This document shows, in pieces, positions 8,328 to 17,153 of a stretch of DNA of 64,000 nucleotides. Position 1 is the first letter of the stretch; the number at the start of each line of letters is the position of its first letter. This DNA comes from Bacteroides sp. (GTDB lineage: Bacteria; Bacteroidota; Bacteroidia; Bacteroidales; UBA7960), in NCBI GenBank assembly GCA_036351255.1, contig JAZBOS010000052.1, positions 62,001 to 126,000 of the forward strand, given 5' to 3'. Made by a program: the position numbers and the translations under genes. Under the pieces are notes generated by a model, which saw only the letters and a list, made by a program, of their open reading frames with translations, had not been told where the DNA came from and searched no databases.

Positions 8328-10772
8328 TCAGAACCGCGCCACAAGTTTTACATTGATCAGGCGGCTGGTCAGGTAATTTGGCACGGCAAACAAACGGTTC
8401 TCCACATCCCTGATCCATAAATAAGATATGGTGTTATTCATCTCCAGCAGGTTAAACACCTCTGCTGAGATCCACATATTGTTGAAATGCCGCAAGGGGT
8501 TGCGTTCCGAAAAGCTGGTATTTTCGCTGATAAGCTGTTTGGAGAAGCCAATGTCGACCCTGCGGTAAGCCGGCATGCGCAAGGTGTCGCGTTGGCGTTC
8601 ATAGGTTGGTGGCCCAAAGGGAAGGCCAGTGCCAAAGATAAAGCCCACCTGCACCTTATAGGATGGATTACGTGGCAGGAAATCCTGGAAAAACAGACTG
8701 AAATTCAACCGCTGGTCGGTGGGGCGAGGGATATATCCTGCTGGCACCTGGTTGCCTTCGTCATCGGTGTAAAAGGCCCCCTCGATCTGCTCGGCGGTTT
8801 TCATCAGCGACAGGCTCGCCCATGACTCCACCCCGGGGACAAACTCACCGTTCACCTTCATGTCAAGCCCTGTGGCATAGCCCGAGGCCAGGTTCTCGGC
8901 ATAATACCGGATCCTGACATTGTCGAGTTCATAGGGGATCAGGTTGTTGAGCTGCTTGTAGTAAATTTCGGTGGTGTATTTGAAGGGACGGTTCCAGGCT
9001 GTAAAATTGTATTCAGAACCCAACACAAAGTGGATAGACTCCTGGGCTTCAATATCATAGTTAAGTTCGCCCTTAAAGTTGCGCAACTCCCGGTAAAAGG
9101 GCGGCTGGTGATAATAGCCTGCCGAAGCCCTGAACACCAGGCGAGGCCAGACCAGAGGCTTATAGAGAAGGGTGGCCCGGGGACTTAGCAGGAATTGCTG
9201 ATTAAAGTCCCAGTAGTTTATGCGCAGCCCCGCCGTAAGCGAAAATCTGCCATGGTTGCGGTCAATGTCCCAGGTGTTTTGCACAAAGCCCGACAGACGA
9301 TTGGTCTTGAGTCCGATACGTGCTGAAATGGTATCCTGCAGAAGGATTTGTCCTCCGGGAGGTCGTGGCAGTGAATACCCTGAAGAATCAATCAGGGTCC
9401 ATTCCTGCAGCCGGTCGAAGATGTCCTCGTGCTGGAATTTAAGCCCCCACCGCAATACCCGGTCTTCACTTACCCAGTCGCCGCGGTGTTCTGCATTCCA
9501 CACAATGGCATTCAGGTAATTGCGTGCGTGATTGAGAAAAGATCCAACCCCCAGCGCTTCGCCTGTGGGCTGGCCAAAACCGTCCTGACTCATATCCGTC
9601 TCCACCCTGTAGAGCCAGTATTGCCCAAGGATGTCAAAATTTTCGGTCTCGTCAGTTTGGAAAACGCTGGCAGTAAGGCGAAGGTTAATTTCCTCCACAG
9701 GCTTGTACTTCAGTGACAGGGCGCCCATGGCTGTGACAAACTTGTCCACCTCCTGCCCATCGAAATATACCGTGAGTTGCCTGACCTCTGTAGCCGTTCC
9801 AAAACGGGTGTTCTGAACCACGGGCTGAAACAGGTAACGGTTGTTGCTGAAATTTCCCAGAAAGCTGATCTCCAGCTTATTGCTCAGGTCGTGGGTCACC
9901 AGTGCCTGCACATCCGAGAACGAGGGCTTATAATCGCCCTTGGTGTCGAGGGTGCCCAGCAGGTATTGGTTCGATTTATGCCGAAGTCCGAAAAGTAAAG
10001 TCGTCTTTTTGTTTTCCGTAAGCCCCTCCAGGTGTAAGGAGCCTTCCAGCAGGCTCATTGAGAACGAGCCGGCAAAGGCTTCAGGCTTCCGATACTCAAT
10101 GTCGAGCACTGATGACATCTTGTCACCGAAGCGGGCTTCAAAGCCCCCGGCCGAGAAGTTGATGCTGCTGATCAGGTCGCTGTTCAGGAAACTCAGCCCT
10201 TCCTGCTGCCCCGACCGCACGAGGAACGGCCTGTAGATTTCGATGTCGTTTACATACACCAGGTTCTCGTCGAAGTTACCCCCCCTGACGGAATACTGAG
10301 AGGAGAGCTCGGTTGTTGATGAAACACCCGGCAAGGTCTTTACCAGCCCTTCCACACCACTGGAGGGCCCTGGCAACACCGCCACCAGCTTGGGGTCGAG
10401 GCGGGTGATATCGGTAGAAAGGATTTGTCTTTCGCGCACCTCCACATCGGGCAAATCGGTCAAGGAGGCTTCCAGGGTGATGTTGATCCGACGGCTCTCA
10501 CCAGCACTTACGGTAAAAGCGATCCGCCGCGATACATATCCCAGGTGCGATACCAGCAGTGCAGCCGGTCCGGGCGACACTTTTAGCCTGAAATAGCCCG
10601 CTTCATTGCTGGTCGTGCCCGTGGTTGTATTTTCCAAAGCCACGTTTACAAACTCAAGCGGAGCCCCCTGCTCGCTGAGGATAAAGCCTTCTACCCACGA
10701 CTGTTGGGCAAGCGAGGAAAGACTGGGTAAACCCAGGAAAAGAAAAAGGAAGATGTAACGGACTTGCTTCAC
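8328..10772 (-). CDS. TonB-dependent outer-membrane receptor (carboxypeptidase-regulatory type)
   Basis: An 814-residue outer-membrane transporter. Residues 1-22 are a signal peptide ending LSSLAQQ. Residues ~25-105 form a carboxypeptidase-regulatory-like domain (VEGFILSEQGAPLEFVNVAL). Residues ~115-225 form the plug, with QYSVRGGNFDENLVYVNDIEI and FSAGGFEARFGDKMSS. The rest is a 22-strand-type barrel ending in phenylalanine (KLVARF). It should move a ligand into the periplasm using TonB/ExbBD energy. No SusD partner is adjacent, so it is not a standard Sus pair, and the ligand cannot be told. The gene upstream on the same strand, 113 bp away, encodes a small exported protein with the same type of regulatory domain; the two may be functionally linked. 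Confidence 0.92.
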   Translation of the reverse strand: MKQVRYIFLFLFLGLPSLSSLAQQSWVEGFILSEQGAPLEFVNVALENTTTGTTSNEAGYFRLKVSPGPAALLVSHLGYVSRRIAFTVSAGESRRINITLEASLTDLPDVEVRERQILSTDITRLDPKLVAVLPGPSSGVEGLVKTLPGVSSTTELSSQYSVRGGNFDENLVYVNDIEIYRPFLVRSGQQEGLSFLNSDLISSINFSAGGFEARFGDKMSSVLDIEYRKPEAFAGSFSMSLLEGSLHLEGLTENKKTTLLFGLRHKSNQYLLGTLDTKGDYKPSFSDVQALVTHDLSNKLEISFLGNFSNNRYLFQPVVQNTRFGTATEVRQLTVYFDGQEVDKFVTAMGALSLKYKPVEEINLRLTASVFQTDETENFDILGQYWLYRVETDMSQDGFGQPTGEALGVGSFLNHARNYLNAIVWNAEHRGDWVSEDRVLRWGLKFQHEDIFDRLQEWTLIDSSGYSLPRPPGGQILLQDTISARIGLKTNRLSGFVQNTWDIDRNHGRFSLTAGLRINYWDFNQQFLLSPRATLLYKPLVWPRLVFRASAGYYHQPPFYRELRNFKGELNYDIEAQESIHFVLGSEYNFTAWNRPFKYTTEIYYKQLNNLIPYELDNVRIRYYAENLASGYATGLDMKVNGEFVPGVESWASLSLMKTAEQIEGAFYTDDEGNQVPAGYIPRPTDQRLNFSLFFQDFLPRNPSYKVQVGFIFGTGLPFGPPTYERQRDTLRMPAYRRVDIGFSKQLISENTSFSERNPLRHFNNMWISAEVFNLLEMNNTISYLWIRDVENRLFAVPNYLTSRLINVKLVARF

Positions 10773-10885
10773 CTGGCAAAAATAATAAAAAGCCCTTTGC
10801 GGTCTCTTGCGTAATTCACGGAAAGACCCTTGTTTGACTCAAATAATAACAGCGGGAAAAAAGAAATATTGCTTTCGCGCGAATA

Positions 10886-11539
10886 TTAATCGCTGCGCTT
10901 AAATTTGCCTTCACGCCAGGCCTTGAAGAACTCGGCCCAGGCAAAGGGGTCGAAGATACGCATGGGTGGGGCCTGCCCTGCATAATACAGTCGCTGGGAT
11001 TGCTGTTGCATGGCGTGGCGGTAGTTCATGCCTCCGTCCATAGGCATTTTCTGCATGCGCTCCTTCATTTCTGCCCGCGCCAGGTTGCGCATCGCACGGT
11101 CGTAATCATCGTCGGGGATTTCCGCATGAATGAAGGCGTGGCGAAACTGTTCACGGGTGGGCCAGGGATATATGACGGTTTCCGTCAGGTAAACCGTATC
11201 ACGACTCATGACCTGTATGGCTGAATACCGGGGCTGGCTCAGGGTGTCGGGCACTACAAAAAGTACTTCCTTGAAGCCCACCGAAGAGAACCGGAGGGTG
11301 TCGCGCTCATACACCGCTATGGAGAAAAACCCGTAAAAATCAGTGATGGTACCACGGCGAGTGTTTTTGACCCAAACCGTAGTATAGGGCACCGGGGCCA
11401 GGCTGTCGCCCGTCACCACCAAGCCAGAAAACTGGATGACCCGCCGGGGAATCCGCTGAGCCTGCAACGACAGGACCGATATGAAAAATATCAGCCCGGT
11501 AAACAGGATCATAAAGGGAAGAAACTTTCGAAAGGTCAT
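10886..11539 (-). CDS. exported carboxypeptidase-regulatory-like domain protein
   Basis: About 217 residues from the ATG at 11539; the frame also allows 11557, but the shorter start gives the cleaner signal peptide (MTFRK, then a hydrophobic stretch to ISVLSLQAQ). Residues ~30-115 look like a carboxypeptidase-regulatory or DUF4480-type beta-sandwich: QFSGLVVTGDSLAPVPYTTVWV, followed by GTITDFYGFFSIAV. The remainder is helical and basic, with a methionine-rich segment and the end EFFKAWREGKFKRSD. Such proteins are common in the Bacteroidota envelope and have no defined function. It is 113 bp upstream of the TonB receptor on the same strand. Confidence 0.75.
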   Translation of the reverse strand: MTFRKFLPFMILFTGLIFFISVLSLQAQRIPRRVIQFSGLVVTGDSLAPVPYTTVWVKNTRRGTITDFYGFFSIAVYERDTLRFSSVGFKEVLFVVPDTLSQPRYSAIQVMSRDTVYLTETVIYPWPTREQFRHAFIHAEIPDDDYDRAMRNLARAEMKERMQKMPMDGGMNYRHAMQQQSQRLYYAGQAPPMRIFDPFAWAEFFKAWREGKFKRSD

Positions 11540-11656
11540 CGTGCCAGATAAAAACAAAAGGTAAAATTAACGATAAACTGTTTACAAGCCAAAAACAGCC
11601 CCATGCTTGCAGTCGTTTTATGTAAATTTAACAAGGAAACCCCCGCAATTACTGGC

Positions 11657-11687
11657 AAAAAAAAAGCTGTCGATTCGCTCCGACAGC
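11657..11687 (-). terminator. rho-independent terminator after rpmB
   Basis: Seven-bp stem GCTGTCG (11666-11672) with CGACAGC (11681-11687); on the minus strand it is followed by nine Ts, from the plus-strand A run at 11657-11665. Confidence 0.85.
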
Positions 11688-11715
11688 CTTATTTTTTCCT
11701 TTCAGGAAGATAATA

Positions 11716-11952
11716 TTATTGCATGAAGCCTTTTTTGCGGGCTTCCTGGATGCAGGCATAGATCCCTTTTTTGTTGATGATCCTGATCCCTTTTGCAGAC
11801 ACCTTCAGGGTGACCCAGCGATTCTCTTCCGGCACGAAAAACTTCTTCTCCTGGATATTGGGATAAAACCAGCGCTTGGTTTTAATATTTGAGTGCGAAA
11901 CGTTATGACCAACAATGGGCTTTTTCCCGGTTATCTGACAAATTCGTGACAT
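11716..11952 (-). CDS. rpmB: 50S ribosomal protein L28
   Basis: A 78-residue L28 of usual length. Typical start [21 protein letters not shown], then [12 protein letters not shown] and the [14 protein letters not shown] segment. A structural protein of the large ribosomal subunit. It has its own promoter (12005-12036) and a strong terminator directly after it. L33 (rpmG), often next to L28 in this phylum, is not adjacent here. Confidence 0.97.
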   Translation of the reverse strand: MSRICQITGKKPIVGHNVSHSNIKTKRWFYPNIQEKKFFVPEENRWVTLKVSAKGIRIINKKGIYACIQEARKKGFMQ

Positions 11953-12004
11953 CTCTGAAAATATTTTTTGTTCTGACTGTAATCTCTACTTTTTTAAGGG
12001 AGTG

Positions 12005-12036
12005 CAAAGTACGGCATTTTTTTTCAGATAGACAAA
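12005..12036 (-). promoter_or_regulatory. candidate rpmB promoter
   Basis: On the minus strand TTTG (12036-12033) is followed after 21 nt by TACTTTG (12011-12005), close to the Bacteroidota -33/-7 pattern, with the -7 one T short of TAnnTTTG. It lies ~50 nt upstream of the L28 ATG. Confidence 0.45.
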
Positions 12037-12310
12037 TGTTTTTATTTTTTTGTTTTTCAAAAACTACATCCGTTCTGAAACCACGGTCACGTGACTTTTC
12101 CCGTATATTTCTTGCTTGCCCTGCCTCCCTTTTTTCTTCGGGGCACCTGGAGTAAAAAAGTTTCGCCTGTTTTTGATAATACCTTTCTGCCTTTCAGGAA
12201 TGATTGCCTGCAAAGATAGGCATTTTTATAAGCTATTGACAATCTTCCCAAATGGTTCAGCAATGGGGCTTTCAGCGAATCTTATCCTTTCTTAAACCTT
12301 ACCACGTTCA

Positions 12311-12375
12311 TAGTTAATACGGAGTTAATACGGAGTTTATACGGTTTAAACCGTATAAACTCCGTATTAACTATG
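12311..12375. repeat. 11-bp-period palindromic ladder (locus A)
   Basis: The left side is made of 11-nt units AGTTAATACGG, AGTTAATACGG, AGTTTATACGG, with TACGG at 12318, 12329 and 12340. The right side is the inverted set, with CCGTA at 12351 and 12362. Arms 12323-12347 and 12348-12372 are perfect complements (25 bp each). The central 26 bp (12335-12360, half-site GTTTATACGGTTT) recurs exactly at 42924-42949. Not a CRISPR, and it lacks a T run for a terminator. Confidence 0.85.
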
Positions 12376-12606
12376 AGCCAGACAGGTCTTTCTTCAAAAA
12401 AGGACAGGTCCTTTTTCCGGGAAATTCGCCGGATGGAAGTTACCTTGGCAGAATTGAGCCAATACATTGTATTTATCAGTTAAATAGTTTTTTGCTCATT
12501 TGCCAGTTTGCGGGTTTGGGTTCGTGAAGACAGGGCTTCCTCGCTTATTTTCTTTTTTGGTTAAAAAGAATGATATTTGTGGATTGTTAGAAAAAAAGAC
12601 AGGGGT

Positions 12607-13908
12607 ATGCAATTATTAGTGGTTCAGTTTCTGGAAAGGTTTGCCGAAAAACTTTTTAATGGCATTGGCTTGCCTGCCGAAGCCGTCTCTTCTTTTAAGG
12701 TCGTCTTTTTTATTCTCGTGTTGGTTGTGCTGAGCTGGGTTGCAAACTGGATCGCCAAGCAGGTTATCCTGGTGGTGCTCACCAAGGTGATACGCCGCAG
12801 CCCAAACCGCTGGGATGATGTTTTCCTCGACAAAAAGGTGTTTTCGCGCATGTCGCACCTGGCTCCTGTGGTCATTATCTTTTGGTTTGGAAGGGCTTTG
12901 TTGTCAGAATACCCTGAATTGGTCGACAGGATATACCTGATTACCAATGTCTATATTATCATTGTGGTGACCATGGTGAGCTTTGCCGTGCTCAATGCAT
13001 TGGAAACCATTTACGAGAACTTCGATATTTCGAAGACCAGGCCCATCAAGGGGTACATGCAGGTGCTGAAGATCCTCGGTATTTTTGTAGTGGTTATTCT
13101 CATTTTTTCATTGGTGCTAGACCGCTCTCCCAGATTACTGCTTACCGGCTTGGGGGCTGCGTCGGCGGTGCTGATGCTGATCTTTCGCGACACCATCCTG
13201 AACTTTGTGGGCGGGGTGCAGGTGACGGCCAACAACCTGGTGCAGATCGGCGACTGGATCGAAATGCCTAAATACGGCGCCGATGGCGATGTGATTGAGA
13301 TTAACCTGAATACGGTCAAAGTACAGAATTTTGACCGTACTATTACCACCATTCCCACCTATGCCCTGGTGTCAGACTCCTTCAGGAACTGGCGTGGCAT
13401 GGTTCAATCGGGCGGAAGGCGCATCAAACGGGCCATAAACATTGATGCCAAAAGTATTAAGGTGTGCGATGAAGAAATGCTTGAAAAGTTTGAAAAGGTT
13501 TACTTGCTGAAGGATTACATTAAGCAAAAAAAGGAAGAAGTTGAAAAATACAACCGGGAAAATGATTTTGATGGAAGCATCTCGATTAACGGTCGCAGGC
13601 TGACCAATATCGGCACCTTCCGGGCTTATATAAAAAATTACCTGGCCAACCATCCGCATATCCACAAGGACATGATCTTTATGGTTCGGCAACTGGCGCC
13701 CAGCGAAAAAGGGGTACCCCTGGAAGTGTATGCATTTACCAACGATATTGCCTGGGTGAATTACGAAAGTATTCAGAGCGATATTTTCGATCACATCTTA
13801 TCGCGCATCTCATTCTTCGACCTGAAGGTGTTCCAGGATCCTTCTGAGATTTCGTTTAACATCGGGCAACTTACCACAGGCAAGGAGGGGGATGGCAAGG
13901 AAGTCTGA
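12607..13908 (+). CDS. MscS-family mechanosensitive channel (YbdG-like)
   Basis: About 433 residues from ATG 12607, chosen because AGGGG lies just before it; the frame also opens at 12577. Several membrane segments fill the first ~190 residues (for example VVFFILVLVVLSWVANWI and IIIVVTMVSFAVLNAL). The conserved pore and beta domain follows: GLGAASAVLMLIFRDTILNFVGG, then NLVQIGDWIEMP and NFDRTITTIPTYALVSD. The C-terminal cytoplasmic part is longer than in MscS, with a charged segment, as in YbdG. Channels of this family open under membrane tension and release solutes during hypo-osmotic shock; YbdG-like members have a weaker or modulating role. Inner-membrane location. It is followed 59 bp later by the J-domain gene. 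Confidence 0.92.
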   Translation: MQLLVVQFLERFAEKLFNGIGLPAEAVSSFKVVFFILVLVVLSWVANWIAKQVILVVLTKVIRRSPNRWDDVFLDKKVFSRMSHLAPVVIIFWFGRALLSEYPELVDRIYLITNVYIIIVVTMVSFAVLNALETIYENFDISKTRPIKGYMQVLKILGIFVVVILIFSLVLDRSPRLLLTGLGAASAVLMLIFRDTILNFVGGVQVTANNLVQIGDWIEMPKYGADGDVIEINLNTVKVQNFDRTITTIPTYALVSDSFRNWRGMVQSGGRRIKRAINIDAKSIKVCDEEMLEKFEKVYLLKDYIKQKKEEVEKYNRENDFDGSISINGRRLTNIGTFRAYIKNYLANHPHIHKDMIFMVRQLAPSEKGVPLEVYAFTNDIAWVNYESIQSDIFDHILSRISFFDLKVFQDPSEISFNIGQLTTGKEGDGKEV

Positions 13909-13967
13909 TTTATTTGCTTGATTTTTTCTTGCCAAATATGTAACTTTAGATAAAGATTCCAGGGAGC

Positions 13968-14474
13968 TTGGCAGATTATTACCAGATATTGGGTGTTTCA
14001 CAAAATGCTTCGCAAGAAAGCATCAAGAAGGCTTTTCGCCAGAAGGCAAAGGCCTTGCATCCTGATGTGAACCCCGGGCAGTCGCCAGCTGAGTTTCTCC
14101 GGATCAATGAAGCCTACCAGGTACTTTCCGATAACCAAAAGCGCTATCAATACGATTTGCGGCTCAAATACGGGCATCCCGCTCAGCGGGTCTACTACAG
14201 GCCTGGAAACGTAAGTTCATATGCCAGGGTTTATTATGCGGCCAGGAAAAAGCAGGAGGAGGATGAGCAGCTCAGCCATTTTGAGCGGATCTTCGACAGC
14301 TTTATGTTTTTTTCGCTCCTGGTTGTGGGTTTGTTTGCCATTGGCTTTGGCATTTCGCGCCTTTGGCAGGAACCCATCGACGGGGTAAACCCCCTGAATG
14401 GCATTGTGCTGGGAGTGGTGCTGACCAGCCTGCTGGTGACAGGTTGGATCAAATGGAATAAGCTTTCGGAATAA
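13968..14474 (+). CDS. membrane-anchored J-domain protein
   Basis: A 168-residue protein with an N-terminal J domain (residues 1-70: [20 protein letters not shown], with the HPD motif in LHPDVNPG). Two predicted membrane helices lie near 103-125 ([17 protein letters not shown]) and 140-162 ([16 protein letters not shown]). There is no Gly/Phe region or zinc finger, so this is a class III J protein that would stimulate an Hsp70 at the membrane. The start is a TTG at 13968 preceded by AGGGAG; the frame has a stop at 13947 and no ATG before the J domain, so TTG must be used. It is convergent with aroE, only 10 bp apart. Confidence 0.88.
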   Translation: MADYYQILGVSQNASQESIKKAFRQKAKALHPDVNPGQSPAEFLRINEAYQVLSDNQKRYQYDLRLKYGHPAQRVYYRPGNVSSYARVYYAARKKQEEDEQLSHFERIFDSFMFFSLLVVGLFAIGFGISRLWQEPIDGVNPLNGIVLGVVLTSLLVTGWIKWNKLSE

Positions 14475-14484
14475 ATTCCCTTAT

Positions 14485-15231
14485 TTATTGGTTCCAAATC
14501 TCCCAGGCCTCGAGGGCCTGGCCGATCAGCATGGCTTCGCCGTTGAGGGTTTTGCAGCCCTGTGCTTTTCCTTTTTTCAGGAAAAGGGTCTCTGTCGGAT
14601 TGTAAACCAGGTCGAAGAGGAAGTGGCGGCTGTCGAGCCACTGATAAGGGATTGGAGGATATGTCTCCCAGTTGGGCATCATGCCCAGGGGGGTGGTGTT
14701 GATGATCAGGGTATGGCCAAGGATGACTTCCCTGTCGAGGTCATCATAGGACAGGATCTTTCTTCTTGAAGGCTTGCGCGAGACCAGGCGATATTCGCAA
14801 CCCAGTTCTTTCAACACCCAGCATACGGCTTTTGAGGCACCGCCCGTGCCCAGTACTAGTGCTTTTTGCGGAAGCAGGGTTCCACTGGCGGTCAGGCTTT
14901 CCCGGAAGCCATCCACATCGGTATTGTAGCCAATAAGTTCCAGTTTGTTTTCTTTCCTGATAATGCGGATGGTATTGACTGCGTCTATTTCGAGGGCCGT
15001 CTTTTCGATGGCATTAAGAAAATTGATTACTTCTTCCTTGTAGGGGATGGTCACGTTGAGGCCTGCAAGTTCAGGTTCAAATTCCAGCAGAGCAGGAAGT
15101 TCCTCAATGCTTTCGATGGGAAAATTCTTATATACCGCATCGGTGATGTTTTCCCTGCGGAATTTTTCGTTAAAGAACCGGGCCGACCAGGAGTGACCCA
15201 GGGGATATCCGATAAGGCCAAAGATGCGCAT
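14485..15231 (-). CDS. aroE: shikimate dehydrogenase
   Basis: A 248-residue enzyme reducing 3-dehydroshikimate to shikimate with NADPH in aromatic amino-acid synthesis. The N-terminus has the shikimate-binding pattern FGLIGYPLGHSWSARFFNEKF and LNVTIPYKEEV with the catalytic lysine. The matching aspartate lies in NTDVDGFRES, and the dinucleotide loop is VLGTGGASKAV. The C-terminus has LNGEAMLIGQALEAWEIW. Slightly shorter than the E. coli enzyme but complete. It starts 5 bp after the DUF368 gene ends and is almost certainly cotranscribed with it. Confidence 0.95.
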   Translation of the reverse strand: MRIFGLIGYPLGHSWSARFFNEKFRRENITDAVYKNFPIESIEELPALLEFEPELAGLNVTIPYKEEVINFLNAIEKTALEIDAVNTIRIIRKENKLELIGYNTDVDGFRESLTASGTLLPQKALVLGTGGASKAVCWVLKELGCEYRLVSRKPSRRKILSYDDLDREVILGHTLIINTTPLGMMPNWETYPPIPYQWLDSRHFLFDLVYNPTETLFLKKGKAQGCKTLNGEAMLIGQALEAWEIWNQ

Positions 15232-15236
15232 TTGTT

Positions 15237-16178
15237 TCAGGCTTTTTCGCCTACCCCGTGGGTAAGCTTTTCAAAAATAAATATTAATAAAAGCCCAGCC
15301 AGGGCGCATACCAGGATGGGGATCATTTGGGTGCTCTGCCCGGTGATCTCTGCAAAGCGGGCCGGGGCGATGCTTTTTTCGAGGAAAGGCACCAGTTCAC
15401 CATGGCTGTTAAGCCGTTCTTCAAGAACCTGTTTCCACGGCCATAGCTTGTTGAGTGAACCGATCATAAAGCCGGTAAGCAGGGCCAGGGTGGCATTATG
15501 GAATTTACGGAACAGCCAGGAGATGACGTTGGAAAAAGCAACAATGCCTACAACACAACCGATACCAAAAATCACCAATACCATCACCTTGAATTCTTTT
15601 ACGGCATTGAGGATGTATTCGTATTTACCCATCAGCAGCAGGATAAAACTGCCAGATATGCCGGGCAGGATCATGGCGCAAATGGCAATGGCCCCCGAAA
15701 GGAAAATGAACCACAAACCCTCGGGCGAAGTGGCCGGGGTGGCAATGGTGATGTAATATGCCAGGGCCGTTCCGCCCAATAACATCAGGATGGTCAAGGC
15801 ATTCCATCGATTGATCTTCTTCCCTACAAAAATGGCTGAGCCAATGATGAGGCCAAAAAAGAATGCCCATACCAGCATCTGATGGTTGGTAAGCAGCCAG
15901 GAGATGAGACGGGCCAGCGAGAAAATGCTGAGAAGGATACCCGAGAAAACCGCCAGCAGAAAGTTGCCGTTGAGTTGTCTCCAGGCTGCCGCAAAACCTT
16001 CGCGGAAAAAGGTGCGTAACAGGGAGGCATTGACCGATTTAATGCTGTTGATGAGCTCTTCGTAAATGCCCGTAATAAAGGCAATGGTGCCCCCGGAAAC
16101 TCCGGGGATGACATCGGCGGCACCCATGCCCATGCCTTTGGCGCCTATAACCAGGTAATCGGGCAGTCTTCGGCTCAT
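15237..16178 (-). CDS. DUF368 membrane protein, probable polyprenyl-phosphate transporter (PopT type)
   Basis: A 313-residue polytopic membrane protein with about eight hydrophobic segments. The family motif is plain at residues ~14-45: GMGAADVIPGVSGGTIAFITG. A second related motif follows in the middle, MILPGISGSFILLLMGKYE, giving the internal-repeat look of the family. DUF368 proteins have been identified as undecaprenyl-phosphate transporters (PopT) that return the lipid carrier across the inner membrane for cell-wall and glycan synthesis. Function here is by family. It is the first gene of a pair with aroE (5 bp apart); the upstream gene ends 166 bp away. Confidence 0.9.
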   Translation of the reverse strand: MSRRLPDYLVIGAKGMGMGAADVIPGVSGGTIAFITGIYEELINSIKSVNASLLRTFFREGFAAAWRQLNGNFLLAVFSGILLSIFSLARLISWLLTNHQMLVWAFFFGLIIGSAIFVGKKINRWNALTILMLLGGTALAYYITIATPATSPEGLWFIFLSGAIAICAMILPGISGSFILLLMGKYEYILNAVKEFKVMVLVIFGIGCVVGIVAFSNVISWLFRKFHNATLALLTGFMIGSLNKLWPWKQVLEERLNSHGELVPFLEKSIAPARFAEITGQSTQMIPILVCALAGLLLIFIFEKLTHGVGEKA

Positions 16179-16344
16179 ATTACAGAATCAATTTTAAAAA
16201 GAAATGTGGTTTTTTTAATGATTTAACGACTCCTGGGGTTTCCTTTAAGTTCCTTAGTGGCGTGATTATTTCTTTTTGGAAGGCGAAGCTAGGGTTTTCT
16301 CCCCTGATAATAAAACCTTGTCCAAACCCAATGCACTACAAGTA

Positions 16345-17130
16345 TTATTGGGGCGAAAGCTTGAAATGGTTGAAAGATTCGGGCAGGAAGTCAAAGAAGG
16401 TATCCCCGCGCAGACCCATTCGCAGGGTTTCAAGCGGGATGATGTCGGCAGGGGCGATGTTGCCCAGGTTGACGTTGTGGCCCAGCAGTTTCAGGAACCA
16501 AACCTGCTGGGGTTTCAGGGGGGCTTCCCAGATGACCTTTTCGGGGGGAATGGCTGCCAGGATATCATCAATCAAAGCGGTGTCGGCTTTCCCGCTTTTG
16601 TTGTAGATACCCACGGTACCGCTTTCGCGTGCTTCGGCAATCACGTAACTGCTGCCGGCGGCCAGTTCGGCTTTCATCTCGCTGCTCCAGGTGGAATGAT
16701 CATATACCACCTCAGCTTCCTTGGCACCCACTTCTGACAAGACAATGCGGTCTTTTGCCAGTTGCTCGATGTATTTGCATTTCTGGTCATGGGGCAGGAG
16801 TATGGATCCGTCGGAAACTTCTGCAGCATCAACACCCAAGTGGTCGATCCACCGCAGGTAATCGTCTACCTGCCCCCGCACGGCATAGGCTTCAAAGAGT
16901 GTCCCGCCCACATAAACTTTGGTGCCGGTAGCCTGGTAAATTTTTACCTTTTCCTTGACATTGTGTGTGAAGACCGAAGTGCCGAAACCAAGCTTCAGGA
17001 AGTCGATAAGGTGGCCGGCAGTATCCATCAGGTCTTCGGCCTGGCGCAGGCTCAGTCCCTTATCCATGACCATTGTCACGCCCGTGATGCGTGGTTTGTC
17101 TTCGCGGAAGGGCAGGGGTTTTAATTCCAT
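16345..17130 (-). CDS. comA: phosphosulfolactate synthase (ComA family)
   Basis: A 261-residue member of the ComA family, which adds sulfite to phosphoenolpyruvate to give (R)-2-phospho-3-sulfolactate. The TIM-barrel pattern is clear: GVTMVMDKGLSLRQAEDLMD at the start, IDFLKLGFGTSVFT, the middle AEVSDGSILLP, and LGNIAPADIIPLETLRMGLRGDT near the end. In methanogens this is the first step to coenzyme M. In Bacteroidota the product may feed sulfonate or sulfonolipid metabolism, but none of the next enzymes (ComB, ComC and so on) is nearby, so the pathway is open. It follows the TPR gene by 23 bp and is probably cotranscribed with it. Confidence 0.93.
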   Translation of the reverse strand: MELKPLPFREDKPRITGVTMVMDKGLSLRQAEDLMDTAGHLIDFLKLGFGTSVFTHNVKEKVKIYQATGTKVYVGGTLFEAYAVRGQVDDYLRWIDHLGVDAAEVSDGSILLPHDQKCKYIEQLAKDRIVLSEVGAKEAEVVYDHSTWSSEMKAELAAGSSYVIAEARESGTVGIYNKSGKADTALIDDILAAIPPEKVIWEAPLKPQQVWFLKLLGHNVNLGNIAPADIIPLETLRMGLRGDTFFDFLPESFNHFKLSPQ

Positions 17131-17153
17131 AACGTTATTATTTGTTTTGAATT

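Larger units (their letters stand above)
11953..12606. other. divergent intergenic region with palindromic ladder
   Basis: A 654-bp region between rpmB (minus) and the MscS gene (plus). It contains the rpmB promoter near 12005-12036 and a 50-bp perfect palindrome at 12323-12372 built from 11-bp units. A 61-codon open frame across the palindrome is not convincing. The remainder is AT-rich with no gene that I can support. Confidence 0.7.

Noticed and set aside
8328..10772. SusC-type receptor of a polysaccharide utilisation locus
   Set aside because: No SusD gene, no glycoside hydrolases, and the length is below the usual SusC size.
12311..12375. Rho-independent terminator
   Set aside because: The palindrome is long and perfect but has no T tract on either side and lies between divergent genes, where no transcript should end.
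12282..12467. 61-codon minus-strand frame across the palindromic ladder
   Set aside because: Its sequence is a by-product of the 11-bp repeats and has no family resemblance.
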